A stretch of 64,000 bases of DNA, taken from the NCBI RefSeq assembly GCF_003286085.1, contig NW_020825374.1, forward strand, positions 310,001-374,000, read 5' to 3'. The DNA is from Drosophila persimilis. Taxonomy: Eukaryota; Arthropoda; Insecta; Diptera; Drosophilidae. Shown here piece by piece: positions 1 through 11,122 of this stretch. Position 1 is the stretch's first letter. Every line of letters starts with the position of its first letter. Made by a program: the position numbers and the translations under genes. The notes under the pieces are model-generated. The model was given only the letters and a program-made list of their open reading frames with translations. It was not told where the DNA came from and did not search any database.

Positions 1-929
1 TGTACTATTTCAGGCACGCCAAACTGCGCGAAGACCTCTGCGTGCAAGAATCGGATCACGGCCGACGACGTTGCCTTAGGCAAAGCCTTCAACCAGACAT
101 ATCTGGACATGTGATCGAGGACTATTAGTATGACTACATTACCACTTCGAGTCCTCGGATATGGACCCAGGAAATCCAGGTATAGTTTTTGAATCGGCCT
201 CTCGGTTCTGGTTTCGGCCCCCATGAGTGGACGGTGAACCTGTATTGAATGTTTTGTTTCTTTGCAGGTGTCACAATCAGCCACATATGCCTTCACCTGC
301 ACGGTCATCCGGGGCCAATAATAGAACTGTCGCAGCCGTCCCAGTGTCCTCGCGATTCCTCCATGCATTGCCGCATCGCTGTCGTGAGCCTGCTGGATCA
401 GTGTGCTCGTCAGGGCTTCCGGGATCCATGGCTTCCACGAAAACTCCTCTAATTCCGGCCGGCCAAATTGTGTGCGCTTAAACAGCAGTCCTTCCTCCAC
501 CTTCAGGTCTGGGAACTCATCCTCATCGCTCTGGACCGACTCGATTTTCCTTCGGTATTCTTCATCTTCGAAGGCTGTGGTGTCGAACTCCAGGAAGTCG
601 ATAGCGTCAACGTCAAAGGGACGTGACAGCATATCGGCGACGATATTTTCCTTTCCTTTGCGGTGCTCAATTTCAAAGTCATAAGCCTGGAGAGCCAACG
701 ACCACCTGGCTAGCCTCCCATCCAGTGCTTTGAAGCGCATGAGCCACTGCCAACTCGCGTGATCTGTTATCACCGTGAATGGCATCAGTTCCACGTATGC
801 ACGGAATTTCTCAATGGCTCTTACCGCCGCCAGACACTCCTTCTCCGGTACGCTATAATTGAGCTGTGCCCCTCTTAGCTTCGCCGAAAAGAATGCGATC
901 GGGTGCTCTGCTCCTTCATCATCCCTCTA
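1..929 (-). pseudogene. pol: pol: RNase H and N-terminal integrase (partial)
   Basis: From a TAG stop (plus-strand cta at 927-929) the same frame stays open on the minus strand down to base 1. It reads the rest of the RNase H domain (TDHASW region near 770, and the connection ending in ADMLSR near 625), then an integrase zinc-binding domain of HHCC type near 400-260 (two His before YYWPRM, then CDTCK), then the start of the integrase core with the first catalytic Asp in LDFLGP near 165. Integrase would join cDNA into the host genome. The core is cut by the window edge. The single TAG between RT and RNase H would truncate the polyprotein unless read through, so this is annotated as a pseudogene. 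Confidence 0.85.
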
Positions 930-1316
930 GAAGAGAACTGCTCCAATCCCCACGTGACTCGCATCACACTGGATAAAGAAGTGCTTCTTAAAGTCTGGGT
1001 GATGTAGCACGGCGGCGCTGGTAAGTGCTTTTTTGAGCTCCTCGAACGATTTTCCTGCCTCCTCCGTCAGCTTAAATTGCCCTTTTCCTTTCAGACAGTC
1101 TGTCAGAGGAGCCGAGAGTGCCGAGAAATTTCGAATAAACCGCCGATACCAGCCAGCTGTCCCCAAAAATCTCCGGATTTGTCTCACGTTCCTTGGCATT
1201 GGTATTTGTGTGATCGCCTGTACTTTCTCCGGATCTGTCCTCAGTGCGCCGTCGCCTACGATGTACCCTAAATACTTTAAATATTTATAGCCGAATTTCG
1301 ATTTTTTTTCTTCCAA
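927..1316 (-). pseudogene. pol: pol: RT thumb/connection and start of RNase H
   Basis: This 129-codon frame carries the gypsy RT-RNase H connection: KYLGYIVG, then RNVRQIRRFLGTAGWYRRFI, and near its end the RNase H start CDASHVGIGAVLF, which contains the first catalytic Asp. It overlaps the RT frame (1285-1833) in another phase. The change of phase lies in a run of eight A on the minus strand (plus 1304-1311), the usual place for a one-base slip. The frame stops at the TAG at 927-929 and then continues open through the rest of RNase H and integrase, so it is one ancestral pol broken by one slip and one stop. Confidence 0.85.
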
Positions 1317-1845
1317 TTGTCAGGTTTGCCTCCTTGAGACACTTGGCCACTTCCTCTAACAGGTGTATATGCTCCTCAAACGTCCGGGAAATAACTAGTA
1401 GATCGTCTAAGTATACAAAGACATGGCCTCGGAGTCGTTGTGGAATTACTCGATCCATCAACCGACACAGCCGTTGGGCTGCATTGCACAACCCGAAGGG
1501 CATCGATTTAAATTGATAGAGTGGTCTGCCCGGCACCGTGAATGCTGTGTACGTCCGACTTTCAGGCTCCAGCTCTATCTGCCAAAATGCGTGCTTTAAA
1601 TCGATGCTGCTGATGTACACCGTATCCTCTACGCGGCTCAGAATTGACTCGATGCTCTGCAGCGGGTAAGCATCCTTCACGGTTAATTTGTTTAGTTTCC
1701 GCGCATTCAGGCACAATCGGTTTTTTCCCGGCTTCCGTACCAGCGTCACGCGGTTGCTCCACTGGCTCTCGCTGGTTTCGATGACTCCGAGGCGCAACAT
1801 TTCGTCCACCTCGGCAAACAACAGCTCTTGCACCGCGGGAGATAC
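1285..1845 (-). pseudogene. pol: pol: reverse transcriptase core
   Basis: The frame starts within the RT fingers (AEVDEMLRLGVIETSESQWSN), followed by LCLNARKLNKLTVKDAYPLQ, the catalytic Asp segment ISSIDLKHAFWQIEL, the MPFGLCNAAQRLCRLMD segment, and the metal-binding box VYLDDLLVIS at about residues 135-144. All three catalytic aspartates are present. The box reads YLDD rather than the commoner YIDD or YVDD. The start is not a true start: the protease frame reaches the same point in a different phase near 1845, so a small indel separates PR from RT. At the other end a slip in an A-run separates it from the thumb. Confidence 0.88.
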
Positions 1846-2752
1846 CGGGTAAAATCACTCCCTCGATTAATTGAATTTCGTGCCTTTCGAGCGTCGTTCT
1901 TCCCAAACCATGCGTGTCGAATGGCCTGAAGTTGCTCTTCACCTGGTCCAGACGTGTCTGCTGCGTGTGCGTCAACTCGTGCGGTTCCGTTGGTCTACTC
2001 CTAGTCAGCACCTCAGCATCAATTTCGGCTAATTCCTTGTGTCGTTCTAGACCTACTATATGCGGAGCCAGACCAAACTTCCGCCAGAAATCGACCCCTA
2101 GGTACAGCGGTTCCTTCAGCGAGGGACACAGGAAAAACTCCATAGTCTGCTTCTGGCCTCCATACGTCATTACCGTCGACACATGTCCCAGTATTTTATG
2201 AGGAGTGCCGCCTGCTGTTTGTACTGAGAATTTCTTTATGTCTTGAAGTTTCAGCTCCAATTCTCCTATCAGTTCCAGGCCACCTTTACCCAGGAGGCTC
2301 ACCGATGCCCCTGTATCCAGTAGTCCCATCAACGTCCTCGGGCCCAACTTTACTCGTGCGAATGGCCTGTCATCCTGACGAATTGCCGAGTGGACTGCTG
2401 CACACACCTGGAGCCGCCTCCTCTTGCGCCCCTGAAACCTGTCCCGAGCCCGCTGTGCTCTGACTGCTCTCGTTCGGATTCTCTCGGCGACTTCGTCCCC
2501 CATTATCCGATTCCTAGCCTGCTCGTACTGACGCTGCCTTTCCTTTATCGGCTTGCGCTCGGACCATCTAGCTTCGGGTAATACAGCTTGGTTAACCTTA
2601 TATATGGTAGTCGAAATATTCTTATTGTTACTTCTTTCCTTAGGGGTATCTAATTTAACGTTGGAGGATCTATCTACTGGCTGCTTCGCGGCGACGTGGA
2701 ACTCGACTCCTCCAATTGCGTCGTGCTCCTTTTCGCGTTTCCCGGTCGACAT
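1846..2752 (-). pseudogene. pol: pol: aspartic protease region
   Basis: This frame begins in the gag-pol overlap (Lys/Arg-rich, residues about 1-120), then holds a retropepsin: the active-site segment MGLLDTGASVSLLG lies near residues 138-151 (plus about 2300-2340) and a hydrophobic flap and core follow (KILGHVSTVMTYGG, LYLGVDFWRKFGLAP). Retropepsin cleaves the Gag-Pol polyprotein inside the particle. The reading frame runs on past the true domain in a wrong phase until 1562; I end the real coding part near 1846, where RT takes over in another frame. It overlaps the end of gag by about 80 nt, as expected for a frameshifted gag-pol. Confidence 0.8.
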
Positions 2753-4178
2753 TTAGGGCATTTAGGGAGGATGACCCCGGCCAGCCCGCACTTGTAGCAG
2801 AACAGGTTACGCACGGCCGACTCACACTCAAAATAGGTGTGACCCGGCTGAGCGCAATTCCAGCACCTCAGCTGGGTGCGATCGCCTCCGGGTTCCCTCG
2901 TCCTATGTACAGCATCCAATGCCTCGGTCTGTTCCTCCGGGTCGTGGGTGTTCGCATCCAATTCATGCACTTTGTGATCTTCCCTGCGCCTACTACCCCC
3001 AAGGTCTGGACCGCTCCTTGTCCATCGCGTCGCCAGCAGTTTCTCGGCGTCCGCACACTCTTCTCGCAGCTTCTGTAGGTTTGGTATCTGCATTGGATAA
3101 ATCACCCTCGAAATGGCATCCCGAATATTGATCTTTATGATCTTTATTAGATCATAATCCGAGAACGGATTCTGCAACCTCGACCTCAACACCAACATCT
3201 CCTGGATGTACTGGTCTGCCGACTCCCCGTGGCGTTGTCGGCGTTCCCTGAGCTCTTGCTCTCGCTCGAACTCTGTCCGACGAACTTGAAATTGCTGCTG
3301 GAGACCATATCTCAGATTCGGCCAGTCCGGCATTCCTACCGTCCGAACATGCATCCAGTACCAATCCCTTGCGTGTCCACTGACCAATGTGTGAAAGGCT
3401 TTCAACACCTCCGCCCACGGTACCTGATACGACATCTGTAGGTGCTCCACCCGGAATATGAATTCCGCCACGGGCATCCCCTTCGGATCGCCGTCGAAGC
3501 TAAGTCCCCATCTTCGTATTTGCACTTGCTCCTGCCTAACCTCTCCGGAACTCGGTCGATTCTGGTTAGGTTTGCTCCTGCGCCCATCCCGTTGAACAGC
3601 CACTCCTCCACGGGTCTCTGATCGGCTTGGGTCCTCTGATCGGCCTCCAATGTTCGGTTGTCCACGAACAAGTGCGTTGGATGTGCTCGCTGGTTCGCGG
3701 GTGCTTCCTGTTGACCTCCTCCCAGACTGGTTGCATTCGATCCCCGATTCTTTCCATTCGCATCACTCGCCGTTCGCTCCGCTTTTAACGAACCCACCAC
3801 AGCGTTGATCTCTCGCATGAACTCTAGCATGTCCGCTTGCATTGACGATCTCAGCGCTTCCATTTGCTGCCCGAGCGACGCTCGGTAGGTCTCCTGTGCT
3901 TGGGCTAACGCTGCGTTCACGGCTGAGCTTAACTCGGACGGTAACACCAGGTTCTTACGGGTTCGCTGTTGACCTCCTACCGCTCCGGCCTCTGGGTCCT
4001 CCTGGTACAACCCCGCCTGTACGTTTTCCGCCACTTGCGACGGCCCTTCCGGCCTACTGCCGGCTTTACCGTCCTGGGACCGAGTCGTCGGCATGTTGTA
4101 CGGCTGGTACCTGCGCTGTGCCTCTGGGCTACGCCTTGTCTTTCCCGACCCTTTAAAAATCTCCGGGTCACTCATCAA
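2674..4178 (-). pseudogene. gag: gag with zinc knuckle, one frameshift
   Basis: Two overlapping frames (4178-3402 and 3603-2674) make up one gag. The first gives an acidic, Gln-rich N-terminus with a likely coiled-coil segment. The second carries the capsid-like core (RWGLSFDGDPKGMPVAEFIF, then a WYWMHV segment typical of retrotransposon gag) and two C-terminal zinc-binding segments: a canonical C-x2-C-x4-H-x4-C knuckle at CWNCAQPGHTYFEC, and a second one (CYKCGLAGVILPKC) where the His position is Val, so it is probably impaired. The phase change lies between about 3540 and 3600. Gag packages the RNA into particles. The first ATG (4178) follows a 1.1-kb leader. Confidence 0.8.
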
Positions 4179-5255
4179 CCAATTTTCGTAGCGTACTCCT
4201 TTCCGTTGTCTATTCTCTATTTACTTAACTATCTTGGTGATAAATAAATTGGATTGTTTATTATCCGACTACCCTACTCCCCTAAACACCTAGTTCCTGG
4301 CTAAATAATCTTTAATACTTTCAATCGTAACGAGAAAATAAATAAATAAATAGTGCAATAAATAAATAAGCGAATAATTAACTCAATGTTTAGATAACCA
4401 AATAAATAAATTCAAATACATAAATCGGTTAATTTAAATCAATAAATTGATAAATCTAAATATCTAAATTGATTCAATCAAATAAATAAACACCTACATC
4501 TACCATTAATCGCCTAATTAAATACAACACTAAATAACTAAATACTTCCTCTCCCAAACAAAAACTCTTTTTCCGATGACTTGCCTAATGCCTACTTCTA
4601 AAATTGCTTCCCAACAATGCTAGTAAGGATTGTTAGTTCTCAAAAAAAAGATGATTCCCCTTTGGGTTTTCTTGCTTCGGCTTTCCAATAGTCTGCTAAA
4701 TCACTAACAAAAAAAAAACATATAATTCCCAAACTGCTTCAGACAAAAATTCACCTTTAATTTGTTTGGTGGGACGAGAGACAACTGCATTTATTGTTTT
4801 GCAGGTGAGCGGACCCCCTTCTCGTCCCCTTGCTATGTACCTTCGCTTACTTTTTCTGAGTGCCAACTCCCTTTGCTGTTTCCTCCCTCAGATCACCGTG
4901 GATCCCCCAGAATCGGACAACGACGTTAATGCCTCTGGACATAACCCGGACCACGACTCGACAGATCCTCCGGTACCTCTTCCTCTTTTCAGATCCGGAC
5001 AGCGAGCTCCACGAGTCGGACAACGAGGCTACTACCACCTGGTAATACCTGGGCCACAACTCGGGACACACACTTCCTTCCCTTCTACCTCCGATACATA
5101 ACTACCATGTCCATTTTCCTCACTTCTACTCCTCTCAGCGGCTACGACGGCTAGGATTTATTCCCGGCTCGCGGACCGGCTGAGTTTCGTTCTACTAGGG
5201 TTCCATTTTACACCGGGTCTTTAAGACTCATGTTTAAAATCGATCCCTTCTATTT
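4179..5255 (-). other. Leader (5' untranslated region) of the Osvaldo/Ulysses-like element
   Basis: About 1.1 kb between the primer binding site and gag, without a convincing ORF. The part nearest gag (4230-4560) is very AT-rich, with many aataaat motifs on the plus strand. Short ORFs on both strands here show no recognisable domain. A long leader of this kind is usual in large gypsy elements and may hold the packaging signal; nothing in the sequence proves that. Confidence 0.6.
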
Positions 5256-5268
5256 CCATTGGGCGCCA
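5256..5268 (-). promoter_or_regulatory. Primer binding site, tRNA-Lys type
   Basis: On the minus strand the sequence two bases after the LTR end reads TGGCGCCCAATGG. The first ten bases match the primer site used by elements primed with tRNA-Lys. This is uncommon among Drosophila gypsy elements and supports the Osvaldo/Ulysses placement. Confidence 0.8.
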
Positions 5269-5487
5269 TTTGTTATGATCCGCCTCTTTGCCACCCTGGC
5301 CTATCGTTCCCAGCTAGCTCATGGGGAAGTCAGGGGTGTTTCCGACCCGATAAGCCAGGGGACGGGTTGAACAAAACAAAAACAAAAGAAACATACAAAA
5401 AAACAAATCTAATTTATAGGACAGACTTGTCTTCGTTGGCACTTTCGTCAGCGGGGATAGTTGGTTTCGTTATCCCTAGCAGGGTCC

Positions 5488-5536
5488 CACCCTTCCATGA
5501 GCGCCACCTTCCATGAGCGCCACCTTCCATGAGCGC
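5488..5536. repeat. Short tandem repeat, about 17-bp unit (CCTTCCATGAGCGCCA)
   Basis: Nearly three consecutive copies of a unit built on TTCCATGAGCGC occur inside the LTR. Such units may be enhancer-like or replication-slippage products; no function is shown. Confidence 0.8.
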
Positions 5537-6023
5537 TCCCTTTTCATATTCAGGGTCCCACTCCTCTTCTCGCTCTCGTCCCACCCAACTACCGTTTTCT
5601 ATTCACTCATGACTCTTTTCAAATTTTCATTTTTATATCCATTATATTTTCTTACTTATCTTCTTGAACATTAATTCATAATCTAGGTTTATATAACGGA
5701 AACAAATACTGACACAAAAAATACTAACAAAAAAAATAAACCCTATTTCGGCCGAATTGGCAGCCCCCTTTGATAGAAGTTGTTGCTTCCCGATGCTTGC
5801 TGATGTTTACGTTTAATCGTGGTGTTTTTTTTTTATATGATCGTGATATATTGTTTAATTGTGGGTCGGACGGGTGTAGATGTGTGAAATGTGGTGATGT
5901 TATGTGATGTGTTATGAATGAGGGTATACATGCGTGGGTTGGGTGTGATGTGGGTGGATGAAGGTGTGTGACATTGATTCGTGTGGGTTTATTTCTGCTT
6001 TGAAGTCTGGATTCTTTCCCCGA

Positions 6024-6046
6024 GGGGGGGGGGGGGGGGGGGGGGG
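6024..6046. repeat. Homopolymer run of 23 G
   Basis: An uninterrupted G-run inside the LTR. Its length is unreliable in any assembly. Confidence 0.9.
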
Positions 6047-6075
6047 TTGGTGTGTGGGGACAGAAACGTGTCTCC

Positions 6076-6152
6076 AGTCGGTGCTCCGCTGACGGTTCCT
6101 TGGTGTCGGTGCTCCGCTGACGGTTCCTTGGTGTCGGTGCTCCGCTGACGGT
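6076..6152. repeat. Tandem repeat, 28-bp unit, about 2.7 copies
   Basis: Three near-perfect repeats of a 28-bp unit beginning CGGTGCTCCGCTGACGG and ending TTCCTTGGTGT lie inside the LTR; the last is incomplete. Confidence 0.85.
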
Positions 6153-6481
6153 TCTCACACCAGTTTTCCGGCCTGGCCAGTACCGGGATGCTGCTGCCGC
6201 TGTCCGCCGCTTCTGCTGATGTTGATGCTTGCCGCTGATGTCTTGGTGGGATCGTCGTCTCCACGATCACCAATTTTGTTTCCTTTTTTTCTCTTTCAGG
6301 GCACGTGCGGCCTCCACTATTCTCCACCGGAAACTCTCCCTTTTCTTTTCTTCCTCCTCGACCCGTTTCCTTTTCTCCCTCGCAACTCTGCCACTGCTTC
6401 CCAGGATCCACTATAGATGCCGCTGTCTCTTTCTTCTCCAGCCCTGATACTTATCGGCTCTCTCCAAAACCGCCCATAACA

Positions 6482-7796
6482 ACCTTTACCATCCTACCCT
6501 GGAAATAGATGTCCAGCTGCCTTCACCTGGTCCCACCAAATCCTGCATAAAGCCTTCAGCTATATTTTGCTTCAAGAGGGCTTATTTTACCTCTTTGAAC
6601 AGCGCACTTTCTCTGATAGATTGGTCATTCCTCCACGACTTTCATGAGATCGAACCCGACACTCACGCATTCTACAGCACTGTTTTTTCCATCTTTCCTA
6701 CCTTTGTTCCTATAGTTTCCCCTCTCAGAAATCTTTCTGGCTCCATTTGGTTCACTCCGCGGCTAATAAACCTAAGGAATATTAAATCTCGTTTATATAA
6801 GAAGTTTAAACTGTCTGGCTCGCAGTCAGAATTTTCTAAGTATTCAATTGCAAAATCTAAATTTTCCATTTGTAATACTCTATGCTATAACAGTTATTTG
6901 TCTAAACGCAAGCTCAACTTTAAACGAGATCCTAAACAATTCCTTAAGTTTGTTAACTCTAAACGTAATTCTTCACAATATCCCTTCTTTACACTTAAAT
7001 GGTACTTATGCAGATAACAATTCCGATATTGCTAACCTATTTGCTTCATTTTTTCAACGTTGCTACTCTGCTCCTTCTAATAACATGCCCATTCTCGCTT
7101 CACCTAACGACTATCCTGCCGCGCACTCATATCCAATCCCTTTAAATAGTGCAAGTTGTATCCATCCCCCCTTTATTGATTATGATGGCCTTCTAACTAA
7201 TTTAAAATCGTGTACATTTTCTTTCTCCACTGGTCCAGATTTGGTTCCCAGTGCCGTGCTTAAACTTTGTGCGGATTCACTTTGCGTGCCTCTCTTAAAA
7301 CTGTTCAACCTCTCTCTCGAGTTTGGTGATTTTCCCACCGTCTGGAAGGAATCATACATAATTCCTATTCATAAAAAGGGGTCTAAATCAGACATCTCAA
7401 ACTACCGGTGTATCTATAATTTATCTGCCATTCCTAAGCTCTTCGAAAAAATTATTACTTCTCAGCTCCAACACTTTTGTAGTTCCCTGTTATCAGAATC
7501 ACAGCACGGATTTGCAAAACGTCGCTCAGTTTCGTCTAACCTCGTTGAATTTTCCTCCTATGTAACTGCCGGATTTGGAAAGCAATGCCAAACTGACTTA
7601 GTTTATACTGATTTTAGTTAATCTTTCTCTGGACTAATGCGTACCTTTGCAATCGTTCTCCGCGTGTCTGCTTCCAATCTTCTCTTTCTAAACCAGTTTT
7701 TGTCTCTTCGAGTGTGCCGCAAGGTAGTCATCTCGGGCCCTTATTATGTAACCTCTTTAATAATGATGTTCCCCAAGTTTTAACTAATTCTCTAGA
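6482..7796 (+). pseudogene. CR1/Jockey-group LINE copy A, 5' piece (EN-RT linker and RT)
   Basis: Broken frames (6482-7017, 6848-7621, then to 7790) read the linker between endonuclease and RT (CFKRAYFTSLN, DWSF, FVPIV) and the RT domain: TGPDLVPSAVLKLC, IIPIHKKGSKSDISNYR, SQHGFAKRRSVSSNLVEF, YTDFS, and SSVPQGSHLGPLL near 7706-7744. This matches copies B, C, D and F in the window. The RT is cut just before its YADD box by the Transib-like insertion. An indel near 7000 and a deletion after YTDFS break the frame. The clade call rests on the RT motifs and on an ORF1 with a PHD finger seen in copy E. Confidence 0.8.
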
Positions 7797-7840
7797 CGAA
7801 ACGGCCAATCTAGTGGCATTAAATTAATAACAAGCTTAAT
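7797..7840 (+). repeat. Left terminal inverted repeat (heptamer lost)
   Basis: CGAAACGGCCAATCTAG followed by tggcattaaattaa mirrors the right terminus at 15706-15750. The first nine bases expected from the right end (CACAGTGGG) are missing; CR1 sequence abuts directly. Confidence 0.7.
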
Positions 7841-8017
7841 TTAAGAGATATCTCAATTAAATTTTGAATTTAGCATGATTGTTAATAGCCGGATGACTGT
7901 TCTAAATTTCAGTAGAATCAGTCAACTATATCAAATAGATACGATAGTTCTGGTCCTGTAAATAGAAGAGCATGCATTAAATCTTCCATCGTATTTTTAC
8001 GTGAAAACTTTCGGGTC

Positions 8018-8580
8018 TTAGCATTTTACTTTAGCGTTTCTCAATAAATCGTAACTTGGAAAAATATTTGCGTTGGAAGATTTAGTTTTCGTTTTCACTA
8101 GCTTGTATGTATTTTTCGTTAATCGCCCGTCTACATTAATCGCCAAAACTTCCTCAGGACTGAACTTAACAGGAAGTTTGAGATCACTGCTAGAACATTT
8201 TATTGTTTTTGCCACGACCTCTTCTTCAATGATATAACTTTAGAAGCATTTCTCTCATCACCACTTTTTGAAATGTGAAAATGTTTCATTACATTTTTTC
8301 CATTTTTGCAGCAACGTGCTTACAAGTGTTCTTATCCTTCTTGCATTTCTTTGTGATGTTCTTGTGAATAATCATTTTTATTTAACACATTTGAAAATAT
8401 GTAATTTTCAACCGCAATAGACCCTTTGGTAGGGACCGTTGTACGGAAGTGAAAAAGTTCGTCTTGGGAAGAAAATTTTCCAAAAATTAAATTACAATTA
8501 TTTTCGGCAGCCATATGCAGATAATTTTGGGCATCCAAATTCACCATAAATTTGAGAATGTGGATACAAAACAATTGCAA
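8018..8580 (-). pseudogene. Transib/RAG1-like transposase, internal segment
   Basis: Two minus-strand frames (8580-8332, 82 codons; 8215-8018, 65 codons). The second contains FSPEEVLAINVDGRLTKN, a Tyr, and IFPSYDLLRNAK. This pattern (acidic/Leu-Ala turn, Leu-Ser/Thr, Tyr, Ile-Phe-Pro-x-Tyr, Ala-Lys) corresponds to a segment just before the RNase H-like core in RAG1 and Transib proteins. Stops and frame changes separate the pieces. After NAKVKC the frame stops and no DDE core is visible before the left terminus, so the copy was internally deleted. I infer homology from the pattern only. Confidence 0.5.
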
Positions 8581-8604
8581 CTAGATCGTACACATCTCAC
8601 AAAA

Positions 8605-8742
8605 TGCACTCCACCAAAGAAAGTCAACTTCTCTTATGCCATGGAGATAGCCTCGTTTAAGATAAGCATCTCCCCAACTCAATTTGACACCATTTGCTCC
8701 GCCAAATTTTGGCCGGAGCATTTGTTGGCGAAGGAGTTTTAG
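8605..8742 (+). pseudogene. CR1 copy B ORF1, C-terminal end
   Basis: The last residues (YAMEIASFKISISPTQFD ... LAKEF, stop) match the minus-strand ORF1 end of copy F near 18,060-17,935, where the same sentence can be read with more damage. The longer frame from 8515 is fused to Transib sequence upstream and is not a true start. ORF1 of this group binds nucleic acid; only its tail is present here. Confidence 0.6.
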
Positions 8743-8869
8743 GCTAAGAAGAAGAATAGGCCCCCCATAACCCTTACAAATCTTTCCAGTGTGCCACCCT
8801 CAACCTCAACTTCCTCTTTCTCAACTTCCCGTCTTGCTTCCACCTTTCCAAAAAACTAACTTCTCTTTT

Positions 8870-11122
8870 AGTAACGTATCAGAATGTTAGAGGCGTAGTA
8901 AGCTCAGCATTCTTTTCCGGGATAGTGCTGCATTTGCTTCCCACATTATTGTGTTTACTGAAACCTGGTTAAAGCCGGACATTCCTGGTTCCGAGGTTTT
9001 GGCAGGTCGGTACACAACTTTTAGAAAGGACCGTTCGTCTAAACGTGCTGGTGGGGTTCTGATTGCAGTGGATCTTCACGTCGGAACACTTCACAGTCCA
9101 GGTTCAACCGGAACTGGAATTCCTGCGTGTAAAACTGATTCTTCCCGCTTTCACTATATTCATTACTTGCTCGTATATTCCACCTTCTTCGGATATCTCC
9201 ATTTATGAGCAGCATTTGTACGCTTTAACTGCTGTTTCTTCCTTGCTATTAGATAAAGATCATATGATAGTTCTTGGTGACTTCAACTTGCCAGGAACTG
9301 TTTGGTCTTCGGTAAACGAGTCTAGTAACCTAGTGCCCATGACATGACTTTGTTGATGGCTTGCTTGACCTGTCCATGTCTCAAGTCAACCATGTGAAAA
9401 ATTCCTTGGGTCGATTGCTTGATCTGTGCTTTGGATCGGATCCGACCTTAGTGTTGTTAACCCGACCCCTTCCGCTCACTATACCTATACTACTTTCGAA
9501 GTGTCGCTAGGTATAGGACCACCTGTATTGGATCGGTCAAGAAAGCCACCTGAACGTGTCCGTTGCTTTCGTAAAGCCGAGTTTACGAAGCTTAATAACC
9601 TCATTAGCGATTTTGATTGGTCCGCTTTGTACTTGTGCACTGATGTCATAAAAGGCACAAACATTTTTTACAATGCTCTTGGCACATTTTTTGATTCTTG
9701 TGTCCCGCTTTCTTGTCCGATTAGATCTGGAAAACCTCCTTGGTTTACGAAAGAGTTATCCAGTCTAAAAAACTTAAAATCAAGACGTTGTACAAAATTT
9801 CAGGAAGTTGGTTCTGATACTTCTCACTCTCGCTATGTAATAGCACGGTCAAACTTTTCAGTTCTTAATGCACAATGCTATAAGAACTACCTATCTCGAT
9901 GCAGGAGACGTTTTTCTCAGGACACTAAACAGTTAAACTGCTTCGTAAACAGTAAGCGTAGAATGTCCGCACACCCATCCTCGTTATCATTTTGTAATAC
10001 GTCGGCAAATAATGATCTTTTTGCCCAATTTTTACAACCACCTATTCTGAGGAAAGCTACTCTGGTTATCCGTATCCATACGGTTTACCGAGTTCGCACG
10101 GCCTTTTCAGTCCCTTGTTAAATTTATATTCTTTAATTCATGATCTTCGACTAGTTAAGCCGGTGTTTTCACCGGGCCCAGACGGGGTTCCAGGTTGTGT
10201 ACTCAGGTACTGCGCCGAGGCTCTGTGTGGACCCATGCTTAAACTGTTTACCCTGTCCATCGATTCTTCTTGCTTCACCCCATCCGGAAGGAATCGTTTA
10301 TAATTCCTCTCAACAAAAAAGGTAGCAAGTCTGATGCAAAAAATTATAGAGCAAAGTTATCCGCTATTCCAAAAATTTTTAAGAAGGTATTAACTACGCA
10401 CTTGCAACATTTTTTCATGTCACTTATATCTCCCACTCAGCATGGATTTATAAGGCGGCGATCAACCACCACGAACTTGTTAGAGTTTACCTCTTTCATT
10501 ATTAAAGGCTTTCAAGGTAAATTACAGACGGATGTTATTTACACCGACTTTAGTATAGCATTCGACTCTGTAAAGCATTCCCTTTTAGCACATAAACTTG
10601 ACATTTTAGGGTTTCCGCACAACCTCCTGAGATGGATTTCTAGCTATCTTTGTTCCAGGTCTCAAAGAGTCCTCTTCAAAAACTCCCTCTCTTTACCAGT
10701 AAAGGTTTCTTCGGGAGTACCACAGAGCAGCCATTTAGGCCCCTTACTCTTCACACTCTTTATTAATGACCTGCCTTTGGTATTAACATACTCTCGAATA
10801 CTTATGTATGCGAATGATGTTAAACTCTGTGTCCAGTATAAGGAAATTTCATTTCATTCTCGCTTGCAATCCGATCTCAATAACTTTCAGTCATGGTGTT
10901 GTGCAAACTTGTTACACCTTAATGCCTCGAAATGCAAAGTAATGACATTTCATCGTTCTAGCCCTTTGTTTGCTCTCTATACCCTATTTGGTGGTTCTCT
11001 TGAGAGAATTACCCTGGTGGATGATCTGGGTGTTATGTTAGACCCCAAGTTAAAGTTTTCCGAACCCATTTCTACCATGGTAAATAAGGTCATGGGCGTG
11101 CTTGGGTTTATAAAGAGGTGGT
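8870..11122 (+). pseudogene. CR1 copy B ORF2: endonuclease and RT, broken
   Basis: The endonuclease begins at the NVRG motif near 8889 and reads FTETWLKPDIPGSEV, YTTFRKDRSSKRAGGVLIAV, then (9063-9347 frame) CSYIPPSSD and LGDFNLPGTVW. The linker is at 9426-10110 (CFRKAEF ... DWSALYL ... KPPWFTKELSSLKNLKS). RT follows at 10141-11120: GPDGVPGCVLRYCAEAL, IIPLNKKGSKSDAKNYR, QHGFIRRRSTTTNLLEF, YTDFSIAFDSVKHSLL, SGVPQSSHLGPLLF and LMYANDVKLC. Two catalytic changes stand out: the YADD box reads YAND, and PQG reads PQS. Several frameshifts divide the ORF. It is not functional. Confidence 0.85.

Larger units (their letters stand above)
1..6481 (-). mobile_element. Ty3/gypsy LTR retrotransposon, Osvaldo/Ulysses-like (3' part outside window)
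   Basis: Reading leftwards on the minus strand the element shows, in order, a 1.2-kb LTR (6481-5271), a tRNA-Lys-type primer binding site (5268-5261), a leader, gag, protease, reverse transcriptase, RNase H and the start of integrase at the window edge. The gene order PR-RT-RH-IN is Ty3/gypsy. The tRNA-Lys-like primer site and the LTR above 1 kb are what is known for Drosophila Ulysses and Osvaldo, so I place it there by inference rather than by search. Coding regions carry a few frameshifts and one stop but long stretches stay open, so the copy is recent but dead. It inserted into CR1 copy A, whose sequence resumes directly at 6482. Confidence 0.85.
5271..6481 (-). repeat. 5' LTR of the Osvaldo/Ulysses-like element (1,211 bp)
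   Basis: The plus strand begins TGTTATGATCC next to the primer site and ends CCCATAACA, giving short terminal inverted repeats TGTTATG/CATAACA with TG...CA ends. Immediately outside (6482 on) CR1 coding sequence resumes, which fixes the outer border. The partner LTR lies beyond the window, so the target duplication cannot be read. Inside are tandem repeats (5488-5536, 6080-6150) and a 23-G run (6024-6046). Confidence 0.8.
8600..11122 (+). mobile_element. CR1/Jockey-group LINE copy B, 5' piece
   Basis: Inserted in the Transib-like element on the opposite strand. It starts within ORF1 (C-terminal 46 codons or so, ending LAKEF, stop near 8742), passes a short spacer, and enters ORF2 near 8876. 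At about 11,122, in the segment FIKRWC, the LINE stops and unrelated sequence follows; it resumes at 14,675. Confidence 0.8.
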
